NCBI GenBank assembly: GCA_007896885.1
Contig: VOIU01000023.1
Span: 1 to 49,863, forward strand
Source: Bacteroidaceae bacterium HV4-6-C5C
GTDB lineage: Bacteria > Bacteroidota > Bacteroidia > Bacteroidales > Bacteroidaceae
DNA length: 49,863 bases
Reading direction: 5' to 3'
The first letter of the stretch is position 1; each line of letters opens with the position of its first letter. The notes under the pieces are model-generated. The model saw only the letters and a list, made by a program, of their open reading frames with translations. It had not been told where the DNA came from and made no database searches. Of the stretch, positions 17,986 through 26,417 are shown in pieces. The position numbers and the translations under genes are program-made.

Positions 17986-18390
17986 ATGATGGAGTTTATT
18001 ATGGTGCCAGCCATTATGGCAATTGTAACTTTAGGTGTTTACAAACTGTTTGAACTGTTTGTATGTAAAAAGGAACGGCTAACAATCATCGAGAAAATGG
18101 GTGATAAGTTTTCGCCGGATATGCTTGAACGTAAGATGAATTTCTCCTCAATAGGCAATTTCTCTTTTTCCGCGTTGAAAATAGGATGCTTATTGGTAGG
18201 TATGGGATTGGGGCTGCTTGTTGGTTATCTTATTTGCACAACAACTGTGGTGGGGTATTCCAACTACTCAATTGAAGAATGGAGATATAGAGAAACCATT
18301 TCATTAATCTATGGAGCTTGTGTATTACTATTCGGCGGTATAGGTCTGATCACAGCATTTATCGTTGAATTAAAATATAACAAGAAATGA
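17986..18390 (+). CDS. Small membrane protein, DUF6249-like, likely target of the adjacent ECF sigma factor
   Basis: 134 residues with three hydrophobic segments: about 3-25 (FIMVPAIMAIVTLGVYKLFELFV), about 65-86 (CLLVGMGLGLLVGYLICTTTVV) and about 107-128 (LIYGACVLLFGGIGLITAFIV). The N-terminal pattern YKLFELFVCKKERLTIIEKMGD is one I associate with the DUF6249 family of Bacteroidetes inner membrane proteins, often found next to ECF sigma factors. Preceded by an ECF-type promoter with the same -35 and -10 as the sigma gene. The molecular role is unknown. Confidence 0.75.
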   Translation: MMEFIMVPAIMAIVTLGVYKLFELFVCKKERLTIIEKMGDKFSPDMLERKMNFSSIGNFSFSALKIGCLLVGMGLGLLVGYLICTTTVVGYSNYSIEEWRYRETISLIYGACVLLFGGIGLITAFIVELKYNKK

Positions 18391-18471
18391 TCTATCAGAT
18401 ATAAAGCTCTGAAATAGATTTATAAAAGGTATATTGAAAAGAAGTTGTAATTCGAAAGATTTGATTTGATA

Positions 18472-18550
18472 AAGCACCCTTGTTATGAACTCTACTTGAA
18501 AGTTTTTATTTAAACTTGTTTGGAGTAGATTAATCACAACAAGGGTGCTT
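18472..18550. terminator. Long-looped inverted repeat between convergent genes
   Basis: Outer perfect 13-bp arms AAGCACCCTTGTT (18472-18484) and AACAAGGGTGCTT (18538-18550) enclose about 53 nt that can form a further stem (CTAC/GTAG and AAGTTT/AAACTT). It lies between the ends of the DUF6249-like gene and valS, so a bidirectional terminator is the simplest reading; a small structured RNA or a short mobile repeat is possible. Confidence 0.55.
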
Positions 18551-18628
18551 CAGTTTTCAGGTTTTGAGGCAAAATTCTTTATCTTTCAGATAAAAGTAAT
18601 ACATGCCTCTTGATATTTTCTGCGTCAA

Positions 18629-21259
18629 CTACTTCTTAAGAGCGGCAATGCTCTCTTTCAAAGAATTTATAATACTTTCGGCGTCAGCCTGTTTCTTACG
18701 TTCCATATCCAACACAGCTGCAGGAGCATTCTGTACAAACTTCTCATTGCTAAGTTTTTTCATAACCCCCTGCAAGAAGCCTTCTTTATGCTTCAATTCG
18801 GCTTCCATGCGAGCTATTTCAGCATCAACATCAATCATGTTATTCAACGGGACGGCATACTCGGTAGTTCCAACCATAAATGACGCAGCACCTTCAGTTT
18901 TACTCTCAGCTACAGTTAATAGCGAAAGGTTACACATCTTAATTATTACCGATGAAAAGTCAGCGACCGGATTGACTGAGATAGCATGCAATTCTAAGAC
19001 TTCCTTTTGTGCAATATTCTTCTGCAAGCGAATGGAACGGATATTACTTATCACTTCTTTCACTACCTCAAATTGCTGCACAAGTGATTCATCCACATAC
19101 GTATCGGTAGTCAACGGACACACCATGATGCTCTCTCCTGATTCACGCTCGTACATTTGTTGCCAAAGTTCCTCAGTAATGAAAGGCATGAACGGGTGCA
19201 ATAAACGGAGCAAATTCTCGAAGTAGCAGATTGTGGCATTATGAACGGTAGGATTAATACCTTGTCCATAGGCAGGCTTAATGATTTCAAGATACCAAGA
19301 AGAAAATTCATCCCAAAACAGCTTATATACAGCCATCAATGCTTCACTCAAACGATATTTGCCAAAAAGATCGGCAACTTCCACAGCTACAGCATTTTGC
19401 TTAGATTCAAACCAATCCATCGCAATAATAGAGGATTCAGGTAGAGACGCATTCGGATCAATAGTCCATCCTTTAATTAAGCGGAATGCATTCCAAATCT
19501 TATTACAGAAGTTACGACCTTGCTCACACAATGCATCGTCAAACAAAATATCATTTCCGGCAGGAGCAGCTAGCATCATCCCCATACGTACACCATCAGC
19601 TCCAAACTTTTCAATGAGTTCTAGAGGATCAGGTGAATTACCCAATGATTTGGACATCTTACGTCCCATTTTGTCACGAACGATACCGGTGAAGTAGACA
19701 TTTTTAAAAGGCTTGTCACCTTTATACTCGTAACCGGCCATAATCATGCGGGCAACCCAGAAGAAAATAATATCAGGTCCCGTAACCAAATCACTGGTCG
19801 GATAATAATAACTGATTTCTTCATTACCCGGATTAGTGATTCCGTTAAACAAAGAAATGGGCCACAACCATGAAGAGAACCAAGTATCAAGACAGTCTTC
19901 ATCTTGTCTCAAATCACCGATTGTCAATGCTGAGTTACCTGTTTTCTCTTTTGCGAACCGCAAAGCTTCCTCTTCGTTAGATGCCACAACATATCCACCT
20001 TCAGGCAAGAAATATGCTGGAATACGATGTCCCCACCATAACTGGCGACTAATACACCAATCTTTGATGTTTTCCATCCAGTACTTATAAGTGTTCTTAT
20101 ACTTTGAAGGATAGAACTTAACATCATCATTCATCACTGCATCCAAAGCCGGTTTTGCCAAGTGTTCCATTTTAAGGAACCATTGCATGGAGAGCTTAGG
20201 CTCTATCACCACATTTGTACGTTCCGAATAACCTACTTTATTTGTATAGGCTTCTACCTTTTCGAGTAAAGAAGCATTTTCCAGATCTTTTTCTATCTGC
20301 TTGCGAACATCAAAACGATCGATACCGACATAAAGCCCGGCGGCCTCACTCAACGTTCCATTATCATTGAAAATATCAATGCTAGGCAAATTATATTTTT
20401 CGCCAAGCATATAGTCATTAACGTCATGTGCAGGAGTAACTTTCAGACATCCCGTGCCAAATTCCACATCAACGTAATCATCTTCAATAACAGGTATCAC
20501 ACGGTTTACTAAAGGAACGATGACTTTTTTTCCCTTCAACCAGGTATTCTTGGGATCGTTCGGATTGATACACATTGCAGTATCACCCATAATTGTTTCG
20601 GGACGAGTAGTTGCTACTACGGCATAACGTCCTTCAGCATCTCCTTCCACCTTATATTTCAAGTAATAAAGCTTACTATGCTCTTCTTTATAGATAACTT
20701 CTTCATCGGAAAGCGCAGTCAGAGCTTTAGGATCCCAATTCACCATACGTACGCCACGGTATATCAGCCCCTTATTATAAAGATCAACAAACACTTTAAT
20801 CACACTTTCACTACGTTCTTCATCCATAGTGAATGCCGTACGTTCCCAATCACATGAAGCACCCAGTTTACGAAGCTGCTTTAATATAATGCCACCATGT
20901 TCGTGGGTCCAATCCCATGCATGATTTAAAAACTCATCACGGGTCAAGTCAGTTTTCTTAATGCCTTGGGTAGCCAATTTATTTACAACTTTAGCTTCGG
21001 TAGCAATAGAAGCATGATCGGTGCCCGGAACCCAGCAAGCATTTTTACCTTCCATGCGGGCGCGACGTACCAGAATATCCTGAATTGTATTATTCAGCAT
21101 GTGCCCCATGTGCAATACACCAGTGACGTTTGGAGGCGGAATGACGACGGTATAAGGCTCACGACCATCGGGTTTAGAACTGAATAATTTGTGATCCAAC
21201 CAATACTGATACCACTTTCCCTCTACGTCTGCGGGATTGTACTTACTTGCTAATTCCAT
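18629..21259 (-). CDS. valS: Valine-tRNA ligase
   Basis: Charges tRNA-Val. 876 residues, the usual length. Class I synthetase signatures: HIGH-type motif in [17 protein letters not shown] (about 40-56), the editing domain with [21 protein letters not shown], the KMSKS motif in [16 protein letters not shown], the anticodon-binding domain and a C-terminal coiled-coil arm ([26 protein letters not shown]). Start ATG at 21259, preceded by AT-rich DNA. Monocistronic, convergent with the DUF6249-like gene and divergent from the DUF3810 gene. Confidence 0.97.
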   Translation of the reverse strand: MELASKYNPADVEGKWYQYWLDHKLFSSKPDGREPYTVVIPPPNVTGVLHMGHMLNNTIQDILVRRARMEGKNACWVPGTDHASIATEAKVVNKLATQGIKKTDLTRDEFLNHAWDWTHEHGGIILKQLRKLGASCDWERTAFTMDEERSESVIKVFVDLYNKGLIYRGVRMVNWDPKALTALSDEEVIYKEEHSKLYYLKYKVEGDAEGRYAVVATTRPETIMGDTAMCINPNDPKNTWLKGKKVIVPLVNRVIPVIEDDYVDVEFGTGCLKVTPAHDVNDYMLGEKYNLPSIDIFNDNGTLSEAAGLYVGIDRFDVRKQIEKDLENASLLEKVEAYTNKVGYSERTNVVIEPKLSMQWFLKMEHLAKPALDAVMNDDVKFYPSKYKNTYKYWMENIKDWCISRQLWWGHRIPAYFLPEGGYVVASNEEEALRFAKEKTGNSALTIGDLRQDEDCLDTWFSSWLWPISLFNGITNPGNEEISYYYPTSDLVTGPDIIFFWVARMIMAGYEYKGDKPFKNVYFTGIVRDKMGRKMSKSLGNSPDPLELIEKFGADGVRMGMMLAAPAGNDILFDDALCEQGRNFCNKIWNAFRLIKGWTIDPNASLPESSIIAMDWFESKQNAVAVEVADLFGKYRLSEALMAVYKLFWDEFSSWYLEIIKPAYGQGINPTVHNATICYFENLLRLLHPFMPFITEELWQQMYERESGESIMVCPLTTDTYVDESLVQQFEVVKEVISNIRSIRLQKNIAQKEVLELHAISVNPVADFSSVIIKMCNLSLLTVAESKTEGAASFMVGTTEYAVPLNNMIDVDAEIARMEAELKHKEGFLQGVMKKLSNEKFVQNAPAAVLDMERKKQADAESIINSLKESIAALKK

Positions 21260-21354
21260 TTTATATATTTATTTCTAATAAACTATCGTAAATAACGGTC
21301 GCAAAATTAATAAATTAATGGCTTTGAACGGTAAAACCAATGAAAAGAATTCCA

Positions 21355-21362
21355 TATCTTTG
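21355..21362 (+). promoter_or_regulatory. Candidate -7 box (TAtcTTTG) for the DUF3810-mazG operon
   Basis: TAnnTTTG match, predicted start near 21369 and a leader of about 70 nt. A TTTG lies at 21323-21326 but 28 bp away, longer than the usual 19-21 bp spacing. Confidence 0.5.
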
Positions 21363-21428
21363 CCTCATTACATTCCGATTTCCTTTACAATAGATGATAA
21401 TGATAATAACTATAGATGTAATGAGGCA
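21361..21428 (+). repeat. 11-bp perfect inverted repeat spanning the mRNA leader
   Basis: TGCCTCATTAC (21361-21371) and GTAATGAGGCA (21418-21428) are exact reverse complements separated by 46 bp. The left arm coincides with the predicted transcript start and the right arm ends 9 bp before the ATG. A GGCATAACAATA motif also occurs twice (at 21425 and, reading into the gene, around 21446). Confidence 0.6.
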
Positions 21429-21437
21429 TAACAATAG

Positions 21438-22529
21438 ATGAAACGGGGCATAACAATATATGGCAAAATATTTACAAAAAGGCATATAGTCTTAGGAATT
21501 CTACTTGTTCTTGTCATACTAACCCAATCTATTCATTCACTGGGATTTGCCTACTCCCAATACATCTATCCACACATTGCCCGTCCCCTATCCGGCATTT
21601 CCAATCTTTTTCCTTTCGCAATAGGCGATTTATTTATCGGATTAAGCATTGCGGGCATACTCTTTTATCCCATTTATGCCCGTCGTTTCAAAAAGAAAAA
21701 GTGGAAAACTATCGGGCTTAATATACTGGAATATCTACTCTGGATTTATGTATGGTTTTATATAGCATGGGGATTGAATTATTCCCAGCCAAACTTCTAT
21801 CAACGTAGCGGAATACCCCACACTGCTTATACCAAAGAGAATTTCCGAAGATTTACCGATAACTATATCAGACAACTCAACGCTTCATATGTAGATATCT
21901 CATCCATTAACCCCGATTTAATTTGCAGGGAGGCTGTTGAGGGTTATCATCGGATAAGCGATTCATTGAGCATACATGCACCGTTTCATCAATATCCGCG
22001 GGTAAAAAGGATGCTTTACACCCCGCTAATATCAATGGTAGGCGTTACGGGGAGTATGGGCCCGTTCTTCTGTGAATTCACACTGAATGGAGACCTCTTA
22101 CCTCCGGAGTATCCGGCAACTTATGCGCATGAGATGGCTCACCTTCTAGGAATATCAAGTGAAGCGGAGGCTAACTTTTATGCATATCAGGTTTGCATTC
22201 ACTCGAAAGTCGGAGGAATACGCTTTTCCGGCTATCTTTCAATACTGAGACATGTACTTATCAATGCCAGCCGCTTAATGAACGAAGACGAGTACTCTGA
22301 ACTCTTCAACCGTATACGTCCGGAAATTATAGATTTGGCTCAAAACGAGCGAAAGTATTGGACAGAAAAATACAGCCCGTTTATCGGGAACATACAAGAT
22401 TGGCTGTATGAGCTATATCTGAAAGGAAATAAAATAAAGAGCGGACAGAAAAATTACTCGGAAGTAGTAGGATTACTGATTTCGTATGAAGAATGGAAAT
22501 ATTCTCTTTCGAAAAAAAATAAATCGTAA
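21438..22529 (+). CDS. DUF3810 membrane protein with HExxH zinc motif
   Basis: 363 residues. Three N-terminal membrane segments (about 12-30, 50-75, 88-108) followed by a soluble domain containing a gluzincin-like motif THAHEM type: TYAHEMAHLLGISSEAEANFYAYQVC (HEMAH at about residue 233, with a downstream Glu). That pattern, with MVGVTGSMGPFFCEF and the surrounding sequence, is the DUF3810 family of Bacteroidetes, probable membrane metallopeptidases of unknown substrate. A first possible start with a Met at 21438; no alternative Met is close. mazG begins 12 bp after its stop, so they are co-transcribed. Confidence 0.85.
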   Translation: MKRGITIYGKIFTKRHIVLGILLVLVILTQSIHSLGFAYSQYIYPHIARPLSGISNLFPFAIGDLFIGLSIAGILFYPIYARRFKKKKWKTIGLNILEYLLWIYVWFYIAWGLNYSQPNFYQRSGIPHTAYTKENFRRFTDNYIRQLNASYVDISSINPDLICREAVEGYHRISDSLSIHAPFHQYPRVKRMLYTPLISMVGVTGSMGPFFCEFTLNGDLLPPEYPATYAHEMAHLLGISSEAEANFYAYQVCIHSKVGGIRFSGYLSILRHVLINASRLMNEDEYSELFNRIRPEIIDLAQNERKYWTEKYSPFIGNIQDWLYELYLKGNKIKSGQKNYSEVVGLLISYEEWKYSLSKKNKS

Positions 22530-22541
22530 ATATAGATAAAT

Positions 22542-23324
22542 ATGCATACTAAAGAAGAAAAAATGGAAGCTTTCGGACGCTTCCTCGATATACTCGATGA
22601 GTTACGAATAAAATGCCCATGGGATCGCAAACAGACCAACGATAGTCTGCGACCGAACACCATAGAGGAGACTTATGAATTGTGTGATGCCATCATACGC
22701 GATGATAAAAGTGATATATGCAAGGAGTTGGGAGATGTGTTGCTACACATCGCTTTCTATGCCAAAATAGGTTCGGAAAAGGGAGACTTCGATATTAAAG
22801 ATGTTTGTGATCGCCTTTGCGAAAAGCTCATTTACCGACATCCTCATGTCTTTGGTGATGAAAAAGCAGAAACAGCCGGACAAGTTTCGGAGAATTGGGA
22901 GCAATTGAAACTAAAGGAGAAAGGTGGAAATACAAGTGTATTAAGCGGTGTACCTTCCGCCCTACCCGCTCTTATTAAAGCGTATAGAATTCAAGATAAA
23001 GCAAGAAACGTCGGATTCGATTGGGAAAACCGCGAACAAGTATGGGATAAAGTGAAAGAGGAAATCCTGGAGTTTCAGCAAGAAATAGCCAATATGGATA
23101 AAGATAAAGCGGAAGCAGAATTCGGCGATGTGCTATTTAGCCTCATCAATGCTGCACGCTTATATAAAATTAATCCTGACAATGCACTTGAGCGTACCAA
23201 CCAGAAGTTCATCAGCCGTTTCAACTACCTTGAAGAACATACCATAAAAAAAGGAAGAAGCCTGCATGATATGACTTTGGAGGAAATGGATGAGATTTGG
23301 AATGAAGCCAAAAAACAAGAATAA
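22542..23324 (+). CDS. mazG: Nucleoside triphosphate pyrophosphohydrolase MazG
   Basis: Hydrolyses (d)NTPs to monophosphates and pyrophosphate, guarding against aberrant nucleotides. 260 residues with two MazG repeats: CPWDRKQTNDSLRPNTIEETYELCDAI with ELGDVLLHIAFYAKI, and the second with VKEEILEFQQEIA...EFGDVLFSLINAARLY; the EExxE...ExxD metal-binding helices are visible in both. PALIKAYRIQDKARNVGFDW is the linker typical of full-length MazG. Downstream of the DUF3810 gene by 12 bp. The terminator just past its stop works in the opposite direction. Confidence 0.96.
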   Translation: MHTKEEKMEAFGRFLDILDELRIKCPWDRKQTNDSLRPNTIEETYELCDAIIRDDKSDICKELGDVLLHIAFYAKIGSEKGDFDIKDVCDRLCEKLIYRHPHVFGDEKAETAGQVSENWEQLKLKEKGGNTSVLSGVPSALPALIKAYRIQDKARNVGFDWENREQVWDKVKEEILEFQQEIANMDKDKAEAEFGDVLFSLINAARLYKINPDNALERTNQKFISRFNYLEEHTIKKGRSLHDMTLEEMDEIWNEAKKQE

Positions 23325-23358
23325 AAAAAGCGGGCGGCCTCCAAAACAGACCGCCCGC
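23323..23358 (-). terminator. Rho-independent terminator of the second ECF module (minus strand)
   Basis: 8-bp perfect GC stem (GCGGGCGG/CCGCCCGC, arms 23330-23337 and 23351-23358) followed on the minus strand by a run of seven T (23329-23323), immediately before the end of mazG on the other strand. There is no T-run on the plus side. Confidence 0.85.
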
Positions 23359-23420
23359 ACTACTCAACAAACAAAAATTCTAATATAAAGCGCTATCGGA
23401 ACATAGAGCCCAATACCTAT

Positions 23421-23879
23421 TTATCTTTTATTATCCATACCCTTTCTATATTGTTGCATACCTTTTAACAACTCACGATGAAAGCGCATTTCCGCACGCT
23501 GTACTTCATATAATTTCTTATAAGATAATATCTTTTTAAATCTCAAAAAATAAGCTTTCTCCATACGATCGGAAGCAATACGTGAATCGTATACTTTTTC
23601 GAGAATTTCTCCATATTGAGCTTCGGTAGTATTATCATCTTTACCCTTACGAATAAGATTCCACGCATTATCATTGATTTGTTTCTTACGATCCTGAAGT
23701 TCAAAATAAACAGGAAAGAACTTAGCAGCCTCATCATCAGTCAAACCGGCCTGCTGAGTTATAAATGCTTTTTGCTTGGCACGAAACTCATCGGGGGTAA
23801 GCTTTTGGTCGGTACCGTCAACTGCCCATACATTGTTTAAACCAAGCAGTAATGCAAATAGAATTATTAACTTTTTCAT
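23421..23879 (-). CDS. Helical periplasmic protein of an ECF sigma module
   Basis: 152 residues, signal peptide at about 1-19 (cleavage after VWA), then an all-helical, charged mature protein: LTPDEFRAKQKAFITQQAGLTDDEAAKFFPVYFELQDRKKQIND... and a C-terminal helix (YKKLYEVQRAEMRFHRELLKGMQQYRK). The pattern LTxDEAAKFFPVYxELQxRK recalls the Spy/CpxP-like periplasmic helical family, but no CpxP LTxxQ motif is clear. It is the last gene of a sigma factor/membrane protein/periplasmic protein set, so a periplasmic stress sensor is plausible. The terminator at 23323-23358 follows. Confidence 0.75.
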   Translation of the reverse strand: MKKLIILFALLLGLNNVWAVDGTDQKLTPDEFRAKQKAFITQQAGLTDDEAAKFFPVYFELQDRKKQINDNAWNLIRKGKDDNTTEAQYGEILEKVYDSRIASDRMEKAYFLRFKKILSYKKLYEVQRAEMRFHRELLKGMQQYRKGMDNKR

Positions 23880-23909
23880 GCCTTTTATTTTTTAATTTTC
23901 CTCATAAAC

Positions 23910-24284
23910 TTATTCTGCATTGTCTGTCAGATAGACGTACAACGAATAATCATCCATCATGGAATTATCCATTGCCGTACTAACATAACGATCGGTCTTG
24001 AATTCTTTTTCGGAAGGTTCTTCCACACCAACGTGGCCTGATTCAACTGAATGGTCAGTAGAAAATACACGAATAATTAGCACGGTTGTCACCAAGCCTG
24101 CTGCTACATATCCCCAAATTCGCAATTTATGCCACTTACTCACCCGTTTCGCAGGATGTAGAGTCATCTCTTCTTCAGGGATCCGGCTCATTATTTGAGA
24201 AGTAAGATTCTCGAAATAACCCTCAGGAGTATGGAATGCATTTTTCCCACTCACCTTCTGTAGTATGTTATCCACTTCTTTCAT
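23910..24284 (-). CDS. Single-pass membrane protein, probable anti-sigma partner
   Basis: 124 residues. A cytoplasmic N-terminal half starting MKEVDNILQKVSGKNAFHTPEGYFENLTSQIMSRIPEEE, one transmembrane helix at about 55-72 (IWGYVAAGLVTTVLIIRVF), and a short acidic periplasmic tail. The PEGYFENL motif is common in small proteins encoded directly after Bacteroides ECF sigma factors, where they are presumed anti-sigma factors. It lies 48 bp after the sigma gene stop and 30 bp before the periplasmic gene. No zinc-binding anti-sigma motif is seen, so the role is inferred from position and topology. Confidence 0.75.
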   Translation of the reverse strand: MKEVDNILQKVSGKNAFHTPEGYFENLTSQIMSRIPEEEMTLHPAKRVSKWHKLRIWGYVAAGLVTTVLIIRVFSTDHSVESGHVGVEEPSEKEFKTDRYVSTAMDNSMMDDYSLYVYLTDNAE

Positions 24285-24332
24285 AACTCTGTTCCTATTG
24301 TATATGTTTAGACTGTTCTTTTAGTCAAAGGT

Positions 24333-24887
24333 TTAAATTTCATCTTCGAGATATTTCTCTATTTTCTTCACTGCATGATGGTATGAAGCCTTCAAAGCTC
24401 CCACCGAAGTACCAAATATCTGCGACATTTCTTCGTATTTCATCTCCTGATAATACTTTAAATTGAATACCATACGCTGTTTCTCGGGTAAACTACATAA
24501 AGCTTTTTGTAACAGAAGCTGAGCACGATCACCTGAGAAATATGGATCACTCTCCAACTTTTGAACTGCAATGGAATCCTCTTCGTCAATGGAAACTGTC
24601 TGAACGGCACGCTGTTTATTCAAGAAAGTCAAGCATTCATTCAAAGCGATACGGTACAACCAAGTGGAAAGCATTGAGTCCCCCCGAAAATTAGTGATAT
24701 TTGTCCAAGCCTTAATAAAAGTGTTCTGAAGTAAATCATTGGCATCCTCATGTGAAAGTACCATACGACGAATTTGCCAGTAGAGCTGTTCACTATACTG
24801 AGATACCATCATCTCAAACCCCTTTCTTCGTGTTATTTCATCCTGTAGGAGCGCCAACACTTCATCTTCCTTATATGTCGAATTCAT
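24333..24887 (-). CDS. ECF-type RNA polymerase sigma factor
   Basis: 184 residues. Region 2: LYWQIRRMVLSHEDANDLLQNTFIKAWTNITNFRGDSMLSTWLYRIALNECLTFLNKQR; region 4: LPEKQRMVFNLKYYQEMKYEEMSQIFGTSVGALKASYHHAVKKIEKYL. Sequence family differs from the sigma factor at 17295-17846. Genes for a membrane protein and a periplasmic protein follow in the same direction, giving a three-gene signalling module ending at the 23323-23358 terminator. No TGTAACC-N15-CGTCTA promoter like that of the other unit was found upstream. Confidence 0.93.
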   Translation of the reverse strand: MNSTYKEDEVLALLQDEITRRKGFEMMVSQYSEQLYWQIRRMVLSHEDANDLLQNTFIKAWTNITNFRGDSMLSTWLYRIALNECLTFLNKQRAVQTVSIDEEDSIAVQKLESDPYFSGDRAQLLLQKALCSLPEKQRMVFNLKYYQEMKYEEMSQIFGTSVGALKASYHHAVKKIEKYLEDEI

Positions 24888-24943
24888 AAAAACATTTGCT
24901 CTGTTTATTTTAGACTAACAAAATGAATATGCGTTTAAAATAG

Positions 24944-25264
24944 TCATAAAATAACTATTTTACGGACGAACGGACCTACTCTACAAAAGTAGTAACCTCT
25001 AGGTAAACTCAAACGGATTATTGTATCAGAAGAATGGACTGAAAAGGAAGCTACTTTTATCCCTATACAAGAGAAAACTTCCATAACAGTTCCAGGCAAA
25101 ACATTTTCTACACGCACCTTATTATCATCGGAAACAATTAGCTTTACGGAATCGGGCACAACTACCTGTTTAGGAATTACCTCTTCTCCCCTTACTGCCA
25201 TGGAAGTCATGCCAAGCAAAGAAACACAGAATAAAACCAGTAGAGGAAATAGCATATTTTTCAT
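24944..25264 (-). CDS. Short secreted protein with a C-terminal-domain-like fold
   Basis: 106 residues. Signal peptide at about 1-27 (LLVLFCVSLLGMTSMA), then about 80 residues: VKLIVSDDNKVRVENVLPGTVMEVFSCIGIKVASFSVHSSDTIIRLSLPRGYYFCRVGPFVRKIVIL. The second half has the pattern of the type A secretion C-terminal domain/DUF3244 beta-sandwich (V.N...G..MEVFS..GIKV......L..G.Y..RVG....KIVI), but without a large cargo in front. It may be a stand-alone domain or a leftover. It begins 57 bp upstream of the sigma gene in the same direction and might be co-transcribed. Moderate confidence that it is real. Confidence 0.6.
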   Translation of the reverse strand: MKNMLFPLLVLFCVSLLGMTSMAVRGEEVIPKQVVVPDSVKLIVSDDNKVRVENVLPGTVMEVFSCIGIKVASFSVHSSDTIIRLSLPRGYYFCRVGPFVRKIVIL

Positions 25265-25392
25265 TGGTATACAATCTATTAATTCCGATGAGCAAAGATA
25301 TAATAATCAACTATATCCGGCAAACTTCTTATATTTCTTTTAAATTCGGAGAAATAAAGAGGATAGAAACAGGAATTCTTTTAGAAAGAAGA

Positions 25393-26307
25393 TCAAACCG
25401 GGATGCATAGCATTTCCTTGGCTAAAATAGTATCAGGGAATATAGCGGCAGCTTCGTCGTAAAAAAGGCTGTCATCTTCATATCTCGCGGAGAAATGACC
25501 GATAAGTAGTCTCTTTACTTCGGCCATCCGGGCTATATGGGCAGCCTGAGCTGCCGTAGAGTGGAACGTTTCTTTAGCTCTACCAATCTCACCGGTCAAA
25601 AATGTTGACTCGTGAAAAAGTAAATCAACTCCTTTCACCTGTTCTACAATAACAGGGTGATATATCGTATCGGAACAATAAGCATATTTACGAGGCGATT
25701 CGGACGGAGTTGTCAATATGGAATTAGGTATGGTTTCTCCTTCAGGAGTAATATAATCCGCCCCATTCTTTATCCGGTTCAGTTCAAAGACAGGCACTTT
25801 ATAAAAATCAACCATATCCCGTTTAATATGATTGGGAAGTTGCTTCTCGGCAAATAAAAAACCACAGCAGGGCATACGATGTTTCAACGGGATGGAACTG
25901 ACAACCAACGAACGGTCTTCATAAATCACATCTGCTTTTTTTGTATCAAACTCATGAAAGCAAACCTCAAATGTTATCTGACGACAAAAGAATGAGAGCA
26001 TTGGCTTAAGAAGTTCTTCCAACCCTTTGGGAGAATAAATATGCAATTCAGCTGTACGCCCAAGTAAGTTTAAAGTAGAAATAAGTCCTAACAAACCAAA
26101 ACAATGATCGCCATGAAGATGTGAAATAAAAATATGGTTCAGACGGGAGAATTTCAACTTGGCTTTACGGAATTGCAGCTGAGTGCCTTCACCACAATCA
26201 ATCATATAAAGCTTATCACGAAGATTCACCACTTGGGAAGAGGAAGAATGTCTGGTGGTTGGTAAAGCCGAACCACATCCTAGAATATGTACATCAAATT
26301 TCTCCAT
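25393..26307 (-). CDS. rnz: Ribonuclease Z
   Basis: Endonuclease that matures the 3' end of tRNA precursors. Taken from the ATG at 26307 (304 residues, MEKFDVHILGCGSALPT), which fits family starts; a Met 18 bp upstream is in frame. Metallo-beta-lactamase fold motifs: LGCGSALPTTRHSSS, IDCGEGTQLQ, the zinc motif HLHGDHCFGL (about 63-72), YCSDT, LLFHEST and the C-terminal IGHFSARYED. This is the complete RNase Z zinc set. It is on its own between the ECF region and rpsA, convergent with nothing, and may be co-transcribed downstream of rpsA, although a terminator separates them. Confidence 0.94.
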   Translation of the reverse strand: MEKFDVHILGCGSALPTTRHSSSSQVVNLRDKLYMIDCGEGTQLQFRKAKLKFSRLNHIFISHLHGDHCFGLLGLISTLNLLGRTAELHIYSPKGLEELLKPMLSFFCRQITFEVCFHEFDTKKADVIYEDRSLVVSSIPLKHRMPCCGFLFAEKQLPNHIKRDMVDFYKVPVFELNRIKNGADYITPEGETIPNSILTTPSESPRKYAYCSDTIYHPVIVEQVKGVDLLFHESTFLTGEIGRAKETFHSTAAQAAHIARMAEVKRLLIGHFSARYEDDSLFYDEAAAIFPDTILAKEMLCIPV

Positions 26308-26365
26308 GATGCCACAAAGATACATCTTAATTTTAGAATAGCATCATTCATGAAAAAACAATAAA

Positions 26366-26394
26366 AAAGGCGCCTGCTATTTGCAGACGCCTTT
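26366..26394 (-). terminator. Rho-independent terminator of rpsA
   Basis: Stem AAAGGCGTCTGC / GCAGGCGCCTTT (one A-C mismatch) with a 5-nt loop, reading leftward after the rpsA stop, followed by a T-rich tract on the minus strand (the A-run at 26363-26368). Confidence 0.85.
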
Positions 26395-26417
26395 CACTTA
26401 TCTTATTCAGGAAGAAT

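Noticed and set aside
24888..24943. TGTAACC-type promoter upstream of the second ECF sigma gene
   Set aside because: A CGTCTA-like AGTCTA is present but no -35 TGTAACC at 15 bp could be found.
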